Assembly (NCBI GenBank): GCA_937886445.1
Contig: CALGBY010000111.1
Location: 14,279-78,278 of the forward strand
DNA: 64,000 nucleotides
DNA from: an uncultured Clostridia bacterium
Lineage (GTDB): Bacteria; Bacillota; Clostridia; Christensenellales; Aristaeellaceae
Reading direction: 5' to 3'
Part shown: positions 8,356 to 17,078 of the stretch, one piece after another
Layout of the letters: each line of letters begins with the position of its first letter
Position numbering within the stretch: the stretch's first letter is position 1
Notes under the pieces: model-generated
What the model was told of the DNA's origin: nothing
The model's input: the letters and a program-made list of their open reading frames with translations, nothing else
The model's database searches: none
Program-made: the position numbers and the translations under genes

Positions 8356-10716
8356 ATGAACACACAAAGCTGTGAAACCGACTCAGAAGTAAAAAGCAGG
8401 CCGGAAAAAGGAAGACAAAAGGGATCCGGAAAGAGGATAAAGCCGTGTGTTTCAGATGAAAAAAGGCGGCTGCTCGGCGCTTTGATCCCAATCATACTGC
8501 TGGTTGCGGCGATCGCCGTGTTTTCCGTGATCCGTTCCCTGAGCGGCACAAAGCCGTCCCTTGTTATGAACGGGGTCATGATCACCCTTCCGGAGGGCTA
8601 TGAATGCGCCTACCGGGACCGTGACTCAGCCTCCTACAAATACACCGGCAGCGATATCAACCCCGGGCGTGTCGTAATCAATGCCGCCATCAGAGGCTAC
8701 AACGCGCAGATCTTCGCCTCCGCGGAGGAAGTGACGGAAAGCTGCGAATGGCTGGAAGGGCTCGAGATCTATGAGAACGCTCATGGTGTGCGCATGGCCA
8801 GAGGCTACAATCTTGAAAAGCCGCAGCAGCCGGACCGCCGCTATTATGTTGAAGGAGAAAACTCGGTATTCCTGATCAATATGATAGAAGATCCGCGCTA
8901 TTACGATACAGACGCCTGTGAGCAGGTAATGCTTGCCATTGCCGACAGCCTCCGGTATACGGAAACAGCCGGTATGACGCCGGAAAAACGCCTGAAGAAC
9001 CTGCAGGATGAAACCATTGAGCAGATCGTTGCCCGTATGACGCCGGAGCAGAAAGCGCTGCAGATGGTACAGCCCGCCTGCTACAATATCACCTCCGCGG
9101 ATATGAGAAGCCGCGATTACGGAAGTATCCTTTCCCAGCAGTCCGCGTATTCCGCAAAATACTGGGTGGAAATGACAGACCGGTTTCAGCGTGAAGCGCT
9201 TCTTTCCCCGGCCGGGATCCCGTATATCTACGGTGAAGACAGTGTACACGGTGTCAACTACTGTCTGAACGCCGTGATCTTTCCTCACAATATCGGCATC
9301 GGCGCGGCAAATGACGGGCAGCTTACCTATCTGATGGGCAAAGCGGTGGCCAATGAGGCGCTGCTTTGCCACCTTCCATGGAATTTTGCCCCCTGCACGG
9401 CAGTCTCCGGCGATATACGCTGGGGTCGCACCTATGAAAGCTACGGATCGGATCCCGCGCTCATCACGCGGCTCGCGTCGGCCTATACAAAGGGGCTGGT
9501 CGATGGCGGTGTCGTGGCATGCGTGAAGCATTTTATGGGAGACGGCGATGTTCGGTACGGCACCGGCGAAGCCGGGAAACTGATCGACCGGGGAGACGCG
9601 CAATTATCGGAAGAAGAGATCGAAACACGCATGAATGTCTACCGGCAGCTGATCGAAAACGGCGCACAGACGATCATGATCAGTCATTCCTCGCTGAACG
9701 GTACCAAAATGCACGAAAACGGGGAATACATCCTTCGTTTGAAGGAAGAAACAGGCTTCAGAGGCTTTGTCGTCAGTGACTGGGAAGCCGTGCAGAACAT
9801 TCCCGCCGCCTCCTATGCCGAGCAGGTCACTCTTGCCGTAAACAGCGGCATTGATATGCTGATGGAGGTCTCCTCCTTTGAGGAGGCCGCGAACATCATC
9901 GTGCGCGGGATGGAAGACGGAAGCATCCCCGTATCCCGTGTGGATGACGCGGTTACCCGTATCCTGTATGTAAAGCGTCAGTCCGGATTGTTTACGGATC
10001 CCTTCTTTGAAAAAAGGCTTCTGGAACAGCAGGAAGTGGGCAGCGCGGAATACCGTGCGCTTGCGGAACAGCTGGTGGAAAAGAGCCTTGTGCTTCTGAA
10101 AAACGATCATGATCTGCTGCCGCTGAAGGAAGACATGACGGTATATGTCACAGGCCCGGCAGCCGATAGCGCTTCTGTTCAATGCGGCGGTTGGACACTG
10201 GACTGGAACGGCAGCGCGGGCGAGATCCCCGGCGTTACCACCGTGCTGCAGGGGCTGAAGGAAGTATGCGAAGCACACGGTATCCATATAATAACCGACC
10301 CCGCGCTTTCTGATGCCGCGGACGCCGTGATCCTGTGCGTGGGAGAGCGGCCCTATGCCGAATGGCTGGGTGATACACCGGATCCCTCCCTGTACGGTAC
10401 GGCCGCACTTGCCGGCAACAAAGATGCCGTTCAATGGGCCGCCGCCTGCGGGAAGCCTGTCATCACGCTGATCTTCGCGGGGCGTCAGGTTTTGCTGAAC
10501 GATGAGGATCTGGCACACTGGAACAGCGCTGTTATGTGTTACCTGCCCGGCTCCGAGGGTGCAGGGATCGCCCGTGTGCTGACAGGAGATGCGCCCTTTA
10601 CCGGTAAGCTCCCCTCCCCCTGGTACACGGATGTATCTCAGTTCGGGACCGGCAATTGCCGCTGGCCGGCGGGATACGGTCTGGAATATCACAGCAAAAG
10701 GTCTCCGGAAGAATAA
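8356..10716 (+). CDS. Membrane-anchored glycoside hydrolase family 3 protein
   Basis: A 786-residue GH3 enzyme, likely a beta-glucosidase, beta-xylosidase or related exo-glycosidase. A basic cytoplasmic stretch (residues 1-35) leads into one hydrophobic helix (about 36-57), so the catalytic part faces outward but stays tethered. Residues 60-205 form an extra extracellular module of unknown function. The GH3 TIM barrel starts near EQIVARMTPEQKALQM; motifs are YGEDSVHG, CVKHFMGDG and GFVVSDWEAV, where Asp475 is the predicted nucleophile. The C-terminal alpha/beta sandwich (about 565-780) begins at EKSLVLLKNDHDLLPL. GGAGG lies only 4 nt before the ATG. It shares an operon with the PL9 lyase, suggesting trimming of released oligosaccharides at the cell surface. 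Substrate is not determinable. Confidence 0.87.
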   Translation: MNTQSCETDSEVKSRPEKGRQKGSGKRIKPCVSDEKRRLLGALIPIILLVAAIAVFSVIRSLSGTKPSLVMNGVMITLPEGYECAYRDRDSASYKYTGSDINPGRVVINAAIRGYNAQIFASAEEVTESCEWLEGLEIYENAHGVRMARGYNLEKPQQPDRRYYVEGENSVFLINMIEDPRYYDTDACEQVMLAIADSLRYTETAGMTPEKRLKNLQDETIEQIVARMTPEQKALQMVQPACYNITSADMRSRDYGSILSQQSAYSAKYWVEMTDRFQREALLSPAGIPYIYGEDSVHGVNYCLNAVIFPHNIGIGAANDGQLTYLMGKAVANEALLCHLPWNFAPCTAVSGDIRWGRTYESYGSDPALITRLASAYTKGLVDGGVVACVKHFMGDGDVRYGTGEAGKLIDRGDAQLSEEEIETRMNVYRQLIENGAQTIMISHSSLNGTKMHENGEYILRLKEETGFRGFVVSDWEAVQNIPAASYAEQVTLAVNSGIDMLMEVSSFEEAANIIVRGMEDGSIPVSRVDDAVTRILYVKRQSGLFTDPFFEKRLLEQQEVGSAEYRALAEQLVEKSLVLLKNDHDLLPLKEDMTVYVTGPAADSASVQCGGWTLDWNGSAGEIPGVTTVLQGLKEVCEAHGIHIITDPALSDAADAVILCVGERPYAEWLGDTPDPSLYGTAALAGNKDAVQWAAACGKPVITLIFAGRQVLLNDEDLAHWNSAVMCYLPGSEGAGIARVLTGDAPFTGKLPSPWYTDVSQFGTGNCRWPAGYGLEYHSKRSPEE

Positions 10717-11042
10717 AGCACAGTACATACAAAGGCGAGCCGGACTCGATGAATATCAAAAACAGTTCATGTTTCTGAATAACAAAGCATTTTCTGTGTT
10801 TTTTCCCATGTGCATTTACCATTTTTGGTTTCCGCAATGTATTTCATATCACCGTGTTTTGAGTACGCCGTATACCTATGCGGTTTTCCTTCTTTTGTTC
10901 GCGCAGCGAGGACACCTTTCATTTCCTGCCGTGATCCCGGCAAACAGAAGGCATATTATGATATTTTCCCTGTTGGTGTATTGAAAGAACGCCGGTACCT
11001 TTTCGGTACCGGCGTCCTTCATATTCCCGTAACGGGAAGCGA
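10717..11042. other. AT-richer intergenic region between convergent sugar genes
   Basis: About 325 bp between the GH3 stop and the MalG-type stop. It is visibly AT-richer than its surroundings and contains no convincing gene. The only clear structure is the hairpin at 10989-11015. No strong terminator is visible right after the GH3 gene. Confidence 0.5.
10989..11015 (-). terminator. Hairpin terminator of the sugar ABC operon
   Basis: A perfect 11-bp stem ACGCCGGTACC / GGTACCGGCGT with a 5-nt loop. On the minus strand it is followed by TCTTTCAAT, a weak U-tract; it could act on both strands. Confidence 0.55.
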
Positions 11043-12530
11043 TTATTCTTTTACACCGCCCAGCGCAACACCGGCGATGATGAACTTGCTCAGCGCGAAG
11101 TAAACGATCATCAGCGGCAGCGCGGTAAGGGTAAGGCCCAGATAAATGGAGCCGTATTCTGTACGGTAGATATCGCCGCGCAGGTTATTGACCAGCATAG
11201 GCAGCGTCTTGAGCTCTACCTTGGTGAGCAGCATCAAGGGTGTGAGGTAGTTGTTCCAGGCACCGATCATACCCATGATACCCATCGTAGCCATGGCGGG
11301 AACCATAATGGGCAGGATGATGAAGTTGAAGGTGAAGAATTCTCCCGCGCCGTCGATACGGCTGGCTTCAACCAGAGAGATCTGGAAGTTCGCCTGCAGA
11401 TACTGGCGGAAGAAGAACACGGTCGCGGCCGAGGCAACGGACGGGATGATCAGGGGCAGGAAGTTGTTGGTCAGACCCAGTCTGTACATGAACATGTAGA
11501 AACCGGTACCGGTCACCTGTCCGGGGATCATGATGATGGCCATCACAACAGCCCACAGTACTTTCTTAGCCTTGAAGTTGTACACTTCAAAGCCATAAGC
11601 GGTAAGAGCAGAGAAGTATACGCTGACGATGGTGGAACCGAAGGCGATGATGGCGCTGTTGCGCATACCCATCAGTACGTCAAAGTTCTTCGTTTTCTGG
11701 ATGACATCCCAGTTGTGAGAGAGGAAATCACCGGGGATCAGGGACACGCCCTGCTGGATCGCCTGGCTGGAACGGGTCGCGTTCACGATCATGATCCAGA
11801 AGGGGAACAGAGCCAGAGCACTCAGGAAAATGCAGAACACATAGATCATGCTGCGCTTGGTATTGCGTATCACCGTTACATGCACCGCGAAGGCAGCGAG
11901 CGCGCTGATCAGCATTGCCGCCACAACGGGCATATTGAGCACGGCGTTGGAATAAGGCGACTTTACAGGATAATTGGACAGACGGAGCACGCTGTACGCC
12001 AAAAGGATAAACGCGATCAGCTGTGCAAAGCCGGCAAAGGTATACAGCTTGCACACCAGCTTGTTGCCCGCCAGAATGAAGCATACGATCGAGAACACGA
12101 GCATACCGGCCGCGACCCACAGAAGGATGTAGTAAACATTCAGCTCTGTAGGATAGATCTTTCCGCCGTCATTGACAACGGTGATATCCAGCTTGATATC
12201 CTCGGGAAGCTTTCCGGGAAGCAGGCTGTAGGAAAGGCCGCCGGCTTCGCTGCTGCTCATGGCAGCCTGCTTGGCGAGCAGTTCATCCAGCTTGCCCTGT
12301 TCCTTGGCTACCTGTCCGCGCTGCTTTTCGATATCGGCCTCGCTCTTTTTGCCTTCATCGATCCAGCGCTGCAGCTTGGCCTGCGCGGTATCCACCTTGC
12401 CCTGCTGCTTTTCGATGTCAGCAAGCATTTCGCCGGCGGAATTATCCTTAAAGGTGGCAATGGGAAGGAACATGCACGCGAGGGTGATCAGAGTAAGTAC
12501 GATAGCAACGATCTTAACACTCTTCTTCAT
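11043..12530 (-). CDS. Carbohydrate ABC transporter permease (MalG type) with long N-terminal extension
   Basis: Inner-membrane permease of a sugar importer (CUT1 class). The C-terminal half (about 227-495) is a normal MalG-type domain: FCIFLSALALFPFWIMIVNATRSS, NSAIIAFGSTIVS and the EAA loop EASRIDGAGEFFTFNFIILP starting at Glu388, which contacts the ATPase. The first 225 residues are extra: a hydrophobic helix (7-25), a charged predicted coiled coil (35-92) containing two similar units starting ADIEKQQGKV and ADIEKQRGQV, a short hydrophilic domain, then about three more membrane segments (132-154, 163-183, 198-220). MalG proteins are usually 270-300 residues. An AAGGAG lies 11 nt upstream. 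It starts 6 nt after the MalF-type gene. No ABC ATPase is encoded here, so a shared MsmX-like ATPase elsewhere is likely. Confidence 0.85.
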   Translation of the reverse strand: MKKSVKIVAIVLTLITLACMFLPIATFKDNSAGEMLADIEKQQGKVDTAQAKLQRWIDEGKKSEADIEKQRGQVAKEQGKLDELLAKQAAMSSSEAGGLSYSLLPGKLPEDIKLDITVVNDGGKIYPTELNVYYILLWVAAGMLVFSIVCFILAGNKLVCKLYTFAGFAQLIAFILLAYSVLRLSNYPVKSPYSNAVLNMPVVAAMLISALAAFAVHVTVIRNTKRSMIYVFCIFLSALALFPFWIMIVNATRSSQAIQQGVSLIPGDFLSHNWDVIQKTKNFDVLMGMRNSAIIAFGSTIVSVYFSALTAYGFEVYNFKAKKVLWAVVMAIIMIPGQVTGTGFYMFMYRLGLTNNFLPLIIPSVASAATVFFFRQYLQANFQISLVEASRIDGAGEFFTFNFIILPIMVPAMATMGIMGMIGAWNNYLTPLMLLTKVELKTLPMLVNNLRGDIYRTEYGSIYLGLTLTALPLMIVYFALSKFIIAGVALGGVKE

Positions 12531-12536
12531 ACCGCG

Positions 12537-13511
12537 TCACACTCCTTTCTTGATTTTGCCGGGCTTGGGGTCGTGATCCTTCAGAAGCGTGTTGATCAGG
12601 AGAGAACCGGCAATAATGATCACAAACAGCACGATGGACGCCGCGCTGGCCGTGTTAAAATTGAAGGATCCGGTAAAGCCCTGCGTGTAAATAAAGCGCG
12701 CTACTGTATTGGTGGTATCATTGGGGTTGCCCTGAGTCATCAGGTGAGGAATATCGAACATGGTCAGACCGCCTACCAGCGAGGTGACCAGATTATATAC
12801 GAGAATCGGTTTGATCAAAGGCAGCGTGATCTTCCAGAAGGTCTGACGGGAAGAGCAGCCGTCCACAAGCGCCGCTTCAAACAGAGAAGGATTGATACCG
12901 GAAATAGCGGCGATCATGATGATCATGGTATTGCCGCACCACATCCACCACTGAATGAAGGATATGATGCCGCGGGACCATTCGGTGGAACGGAAGAATT
13001 CAAACGGAGCGCTGAGTACGCCGATCTGCTGCATAAAGGTGTTTACAGGAGCAACAGGATAGCTGAACAGCGCGAAGAACAGCATACCGATGGTAGCGGC
13101 GGTAATAATGTTCGGCATGAAGATCATTACCTTGAAGCCGCCCTGGAACTTGAGGTGCATACGGCTGTCGGTGAACCAGCTGGCAAGGATCAAAGCGAGT
13201 CCCAGCTGAGGAATGAAGTTGCAGATCCACATGATCAGGGTGTTTCCGAAGGCACCCCAGAATTTGCCGTATACCGTGCTTGTAGAATCAAAGAACTGTG
13301 CAAAGTTTTCAAAGCCGATGATTTTATTGTCCAGGATCTTATCCCAGCCCTGGGCGTCGGTCAAAGCCGTACGGAAGGTGAAGATGATGGGATAAAGCCC
13401 GAAAATAAGAAAGACGATAAAGAAAGGCGCAATGAAGAAATAGCCGTACCGGTCATAGGTGACCGACTTACGCTTGGTCTTCACTGGGCTGACTCCCTTT
13501 GCAGACTGCAT
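12537..13511 (-). CDS. Carbohydrate ABC transporter permease (MalF/UgpA type)
   Basis: A 324-residue sugar-importer permease with six predicted membrane helices. Recognisable parts are the first helix GYFFIAPFFIVFLIFGLYPI, the conserved middle region QLGLALILASWF and the EAA loop EAALVDGCSSRQTFWKITLPL that docks on the ATPase. It pairs with the downstream MalG-type subunit and the upstream binding protein. The open frame begins 10 codons earlier, but an AGGGG 7 nt upstream supports the ATG at 13511. Expression may be lower than the binding protein because of the hairpin at 13573-13611. Confidence 0.9.
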   Translation of the reverse strand: MQSAKGVSPVKTKRKSVTYDRYGYFFIAPFFIVFLIFGLYPIIFTFRTALTDAQGWDKILDNKIIGFENFAQFFDSTSTVYGKFWGAFGNTLIMWICNFIPQLGLALILASWFTDSRMHLKFQGGFKVMIFMPNIITAATIGMLFFALFSYPVAPVNTFMQQIGVLSAPFEFFRSTEWSRGIISFIQWWMWCGNTMIIMIAAISGINPSLFEAALVDGCSSRQTFWKITLPLIKPILVYNLVTSLVGGLTMFDIPHLMTQGNPNDTTNTVARFIYTQGFTGSFNFNTASAASIVLFVIIIAGSLLINTLLKDHDPKPGKIKKGV

Positions 13512-13572
13512 AATGCCACCCCTTTGTGAGAATGATACCACCCCGTTTCGGGGCGTGCGCAGAACTGAGAAA

Positions 13573-13611
13573 CGGGGCTGCCACCTGCCGTCAAGGCAAG
13601 CGGCAGCCCCG
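13573..13611 (-). terminator. Intercistronic hairpin between binding protein and permease genes
   Basis: Perfect 10-bp stem CGGGGCTGCC / GGCAGCCCCG with a 19-nt loop, followed on the minus strand by TTTCTC. Such hairpins behind solute-binding protein genes commonly attenuate read-through and protect the upstream mRNA; that role is inferred here. Confidence 0.55.
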
Positions 13612-13641
13612 CGTGTTTAGAACTTAAGGATGCCTACTGAA

Positions 13642-14994
13642 TTATTCAACAGTGATGTTGGTGAAAGCAGCAGCCACAGCAGCCTTGAAGTTGGCAATGC
13701 AGGTGTCGAGATCGAATTCGCCCTTGCTGTAGGGAGTGGTCACGTTGTCGCCCCACAGGGTGTTGATGGTGTCATCATATTCGGTCATCAGAGAACCGTT
13801 GGCCAGAGCAGCAGCCTTGGCGAACATGCCATAGTGATCCTGACCGCCCAGGAAGGGGTTGGGAGTGCCGCCCTCGGCAACGATCTTGTCAACAACAACG
13901 GTGGAACCGACGAAGTCGCCGGAATCCTGAGCATACTGATAGAGGAAACCATCGTCCAGGGTGAAGAACTTGATAAGATCCTTCACAGCAGCCTTCTTGG
14001 CATCGCTGTATCCGGGAACCTTCTGAGCGTTGGCGCCGATCCAGGTGCCGCCCCAGCTGTAACCGCAGGGTCCTTCGACCATGCGCCAGTCACCGTAGGT
14101 ACCGCCGTTGGCTTCGCAGGTGGCCTTCAGTTCTTCGTCATTCATGGTGTCGTTGGTGCCCACGCCGCAGTTGGGCTTCAGGGTGTAATGCAGGCCCCAG
14201 GTGGGGAGGAAGAAGGTCATGGTCTCGTTCACGCCCTGCATACCGGCGAACCAGGTCTCGCCCCAAGCACCGGCGTCCCAGGAGAGGTTGTCGTCGATGA
14301 GAGCCTTGGCGATGTCGAGGTAATCATACAGCTCGGAGTCGATGACGAGCTTGCCGTCAACAACCCAGCCCTCGCTGCGCTGATACTGATAAGCATTCCA
14401 GATGTCGCCGGAACCGGTGACCATCTTGCAGGCGCCTTCAGAAGCCGCGAGCACTTCAGCAGCGGTCTCCATGTAGGTGTCCCAGTCGCAAACCTTGGCC
14501 TGGAATTCTTCGGGGGTGGTTACGCCCAGATACTTCTCAGCCAGGGAAGCACGATAGAACAGAGCGCCGGGAGTGGACTGCCAGGACAGACCCTTCTGTA
14601 CGCCGGCAGCGTTCTGGCCGATCTGAGCCATCACGGGGATAGCAACAGCCAGTTCTTCATCGGTGAACCCGAGATCCTTGAGATCAGCGGTCCAATCGCT
14701 GGAGACATACTTCTTAACGAAGGCAGCTTCCAGAGCGAATACGTCGGGAGCTTCTTCGGAATCACCGGCAGAAGCCATCAGGGTGTCCACACGGCTGGGA
14801 TATTCAGCAGTGGGGGTCATGTCGAACACGAAATTGATTTCGGGATGGTTGGGAGCATAGTACTTTTCGATCATGCCCTGGAGTTCGTTGGTGAAGGACC
14901 AAACAACGAGGGTGATCTGATCTTCGGCCAGAGAGATGCTCATGCAACCGAGCACCATCATGACGGCCATCAGCAGAGCGACCAGTTTCTTCAT
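13642..14994 (-). CDS. Extracellular sugar-binding protein of an ABC importer (family 1)
   Basis: A 450-residue secreted substrate-binding protein delivering a carbohydrate to the two permeases encoded downstream. The N-terminus is a signal sequence, MKKLVALLMAVMMVLGC, which either carries a lipobox-like VLGC (lipoprotein at Cys17) or is cut after SLA before Glu24. The mature start ITLVVWSFTNELQGMIEKY and LGVTTPEEF... WDTYMETA are typical of SBP_bac_1 proteins. AGGAGG is placed 7 nt before the ATG and the promoter is near consensus, so strong expression is expected. Pectin- or xylan-derived oligosaccharides are a plausible ligand given the PL9 and GH3 genes next door, but this is inference. 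Confidence 0.9.
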   Translation of the reverse strand: MKKLVALLMAVMMVLGCMSISLAEDQITLVVWSFTNELQGMIEKYYAPNHPEINFVFDMTPTAEYPSRVDTLMASAGDSEEAPDVFALEAAFVKKYVSSDWTADLKDLGFTDEELAVAIPVMAQIGQNAAGVQKGLSWQSTPGALFYRASLAEKYLGVTTPEEFQAKVCDWDTYMETAAEVLAASEGACKMVTGSGDIWNAYQYQRSEGWVVDGKLVIDSELYDYLDIAKALIDDNLSWDAGAWGETWFAGMQGVNETMTFFLPTWGLHYTLKPNCGVGTNDTMNDEELKATCEANGGTYGDWRMVEGPCGYSWGGTWIGANAQKVPGYSDAKKAAVKDLIKFFTLDDGFLYQYAQDSGDFVGSTVVVDKIVAEGGTPNPFLGGQDHYGMFAKAAALANGSLMTEYDDTINTLWGDNVTTPYSKGEFDLDTCIANFKAAVAAAFTNITVE

Positions 14995-15020
14995 GGGGTT
15001 ACCTCCTAAATAATTTGCTT

Positions 15021-15041
15021 CGTGAAGGATAATCCCTCACG
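15021..15041. repeat. Imperfect inverted repeat in the binding-protein leader
   Basis: CGTGAAGG-ATAAT-CCCTCACG, 7 of 8 positions paired. It sits about +8 to +28 from the predicted start of the sugar operon, a suitable place for an operator or a stabilising 5' stem. Confidence 0.4.
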
Positions 15042-15055
15042 CGCATTGTAGTTGC

Positions 15056-15084
15056 ATTATAGCATGTACTTCCCCTGTTTGCAA
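15056..15084 (-). promoter_or_regulatory. Strong promoter of the sugar ABC operon
   Basis: Minus-strand TTGCAA (15084-15079), 17-nt spacer and an extended TGC-TATAAT -10 (15061-15056). Transcription would begin near 15049, about 55 nt upstream of the binding-protein start. Confidence 0.72.
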
Positions 15085-15148
15085 TAGCTTTTTATCTCTT
15101 TTGCACAAAAATCAACTTCTATTTTATATATAATGGTAAAACTATATG

Positions 15149-15163
15149 CGGAAAGCGCTTACA
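15149..15163. promoter_or_regulatory. Candidate cre/LacI-type operator
   Basis: CGGAAAGCGCTTACA contains the central palindrome AAGCGCTT and agrees with the CcpA/LacI-family cre consensus at all but the first two positions. It lies 65 bp upstream of the sugar operon -35 box and about 140 bp upstream of the divergent methyltransferase promoter. Single-site match by eye only. Confidence 0.35.
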
Positions 15164-15298
15164 TCAACCGAATAAATGACAAAATATCGGCCTTTTCGGG
15201 CATCCCGCGCATACGGAAATACTGTGTTTTTTTTGTATTAGGTCCTTTTTATCCCCCGCGTTCTCTTTTTCGCCCGCGCCGGAGCGCCGTATTTCATG

Positions 15299-15327
15299 TT
15301 GAACAGAAAGCATTTTTCTGCTATAAT
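15299..15327 (+). promoter_or_regulatory. Promoter of the methyltransferase gene
   Basis: TTGAAC (15299-15304), 17-nt spacer, extended TGC-TATAAT (15322-15327). The predicted start near 15334 lies 57 nt before the start codon. Confidence 0.68.
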
Positions 15328-15390
15328 AAATATGTAAAAGTATGTACCCGCCCCTGTTTTTCAAAAAACACGACGGCGCAGGGAGGAAGC

Positions 15391-16248
15391 ATGTTTCTGG
15401 CAGATCTTTGGAAGGACTTTGAAGTGCTGGATACCGGCGACGGTGAAAAGCTGGAGCGCTGGGGCAATTTCATCATGGCCCGGCCCGACCCGCAGGTGAT
15501 CTGGCCCAAGGGGGACCCTTCCCTGTGGCAGAAAGCGCACGCGCGCTACATCCGTTCCGATAAGGGCGGCGGAAGCTGGGATTTTTTGAGATCCCTGCCC
15601 GAAAGCTGGACGGTACGCTACAGGGATCTCACCTTCCGCGTACGCCCCACCGGCTTCAAGCACATGGGGCTTTTCCCCGAACAGGCCGCCAACTGGGATG
15701 AAATGTCCCGGCTCATCAGGGCGCGCGGCGGCGCGAGGGTGCTGAACCTGTTTGCCTATACCGGCGGAGCGACCGCCGCCTGCGCCGCGGCCGGAGCGCA
15801 TGTCACCCATGTAGACGCGGCAAAGGGCATGGTGCAGTGGGCCAAGGAGAACAGAGAGCTTTCCGGTATTAATGAAACAAGTTGCCGTTTCATCGTGGAG
15901 GACGCGCTCGCCTTTGTAAAAAGAGAGATCCGCCGGGGCAACCGCTATGACGGTATCCTGATGGACCCACCGAGCTACGGCAGAGGGCCCACCGGCGAGG
16001 TATGGAAGCTTGAAAACGAGCTCTACGGCCTGGTAAGCACCTGCAGCGAGGTGCTGAGTGAAGATCCTCTTTTCTTTTTCATCAACAGCTACACCACAGG
16101 CTTCCAGCCCGCAGTACTGTCCAACCTGCTGGAAAGATGCGTCAGGTCGCGTTTCGGCGGCTCGATCGATTCGGAGGAGCTGTGTCTGCCCGTAAAAAGC
16201 GGCGGCGTGCTGCCGTGCGGGGCAACAGGCCGGTGGATCAGCGAATAA
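15391..16248 (+). CDS. Class I SAM-dependent methyltransferase, RlmI/RlmK-like
   Basis: A 285-residue methyltransferase resembling the catalytic part of 23S rRNA m5C methyltransferases (Methyltrans_SAM family). SAM-binding motif I is VLNLFAYTGGATAACAAAG (about 112-130), the acidic VTHVDAAKGM follows, and the catalytic-type motif is DGILMDPPSYGRG (about 188-200). RlmI-type proteins of about 390 residues begin with a PUA domain; that domain is absent here, so the target site may differ. GGGAGGAAGC precedes the ATG at 15391; the frame is open 86 codons further upstream but has no RBS there. It is followed closely by a pseudouridine synthase gene, consistent with an RNA-modification operon. Confidence 0.78.
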   Translation: MFLADLWKDFEVLDTGDGEKLERWGNFIMARPDPQVIWPKGDPSLWQKAHARYIRSDKGGGSWDFLRSLPESWTVRYRDLTFRVRPTGFKHMGLFPEQAANWDEMSRLIRARGGARVLNLFAYTGGATAACAAAGAHVTHVDAAKGMVQWAKENRELSGINETSCRFIVEDALAFVKREIRRGNRYDGILMDPPSYGRGPTGEVWKLENELYGLVSTCSEVLSEDPLFFFINSYTTGFQPAVLSNLLERCVRSRFGGSIDSEELCLPVKSGGVLPCGATGRWISE

Positions 16249-16272
16249 ATATCAGTATAAATGAGGTGTCAT

Positions 16273-17001
16273 ATGGAACAGCCCGTCATTCTTTATGAAG
16301 ACAATCATGTCATCGTGGCTCAGAAGCCCTGCAATATGCTCACCCAGAGCGACAGCACCGGCGACCCGGATCTGCTTTCGTATGTAAAGCAGTATATCAA
16401 GGAAAAATACGCAAAGCCCGGCGAGGCTTATATCGGCCTTGTGCACAGGATGGACCGTCCTGTGGGCGGCCTGCTCGTTTTTGCCAGGACCGGCAAAGCC
16501 GCCGCCCGCCTTTCCGACCAGGTGAGGGTGCATGAGCTGAACAGGCAGTATGTGTGCATATGCGAAGGACAGGCTCCCGACGCCTTCACCCTAACAGACT
16601 GGCTTGTCAAGGACGAGGAGACCAACACCGTAAAGGTGCTGCCGGAATACCTAAAGGCACAGGGCAAGGAAGCCGTGCTTCACGGACGCTGCATCGCCAG
16701 CCGGGACGGGCTGAGCCTGGTGGCCATCCAGCTTGAAACAGGCCGGGCGCACCAGATACGCGTACAGATGCAGCATGCCGGCCTTCCCCTTTGGGGAGAC
16801 AGCCGCTACGGCAGCGGCAAACGCGGCCAGCAGATCGCCCTGTGGGGCATGCGTCTCGCCTTTACCCACCCCACCACAAAGGAACAGATGCTGTTCATTG
16901 CTCCCGTGCCCGAGGAAAAGCCCTGGCTGATCTTTGAAAAGGAGCTGCGCGGGCTGGAAACGATATGGCCGCAGATCCGCCCCGCCGCGAAAGCCGAATA
17001 A
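16273..17001 (+). CDS. RluA-family pseudouridine synthase
   Basis: A 242-residue enzyme isomerising uridine in rRNA or tRNA. The fold is recognisable from ILYEDNHVIVAQKPCNMLTQ at the N-terminus, the catalytic motif GLVHRMDRPVGGLLVFAR with the active Asp in HRMDR, and LETGRAHQIRVQMQHAGLPLWGD near the C-terminus. There is no S4 domain, so it belongs to the short RluA/YqcB-like group and the target nucleotide is not predictable. The start at 16273 has GAGG 6 nt upstream; an ATG 12 nt earlier overlaps that RBS. A terminator follows directly. Confidence 0.88.
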   Translation: MEQPVILYEDNHVIVAQKPCNMLTQSDSTGDPDLLSYVKQYIKEKYAKPGEAYIGLVHRMDRPVGGLLVFARTGKAAARLSDQVRVHELNRQYVCICEGQAPDAFTLTDWLVKDEETNTVKVLPEYLKAQGKEAVLHGRCIASRDGLSLVAIQLETGRAHQIRVQMQHAGLPLWGDSRYGSGKRGQQIALWGMRLAFTHPTTKEQMLFIAPVPEEKPWLIFEKELRGLETIWPQIRPAAKAE

Positions 17002-17006
17002 CCCTC

Positions 17007-17031
17007 TTCCCTGCCCCGGCAGGGAATTTTT
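17007..17031 (+). terminator. Rho-independent terminator after the pseudouridine synthase
   Basis: An 8-bp stem TTCCCTGC / GCAGGGAA with loop CCCG followed by TTTTT, five bases after the stop codon. Confidence 0.82.
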
Positions 17032-17078
17032 CACCGCCGGCATCAGCCGGTCATTCAAGCCCGAAAAAGGAACACAGT

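Noticed and set aside
11715..13529. 604-codon open frame on the plus strand across both sugar permease genes
   Set aside because: Antisense shadow; composition is His/Gly/Asp-rich and hydrophilic, while the minus-strand frames are clear permeases.
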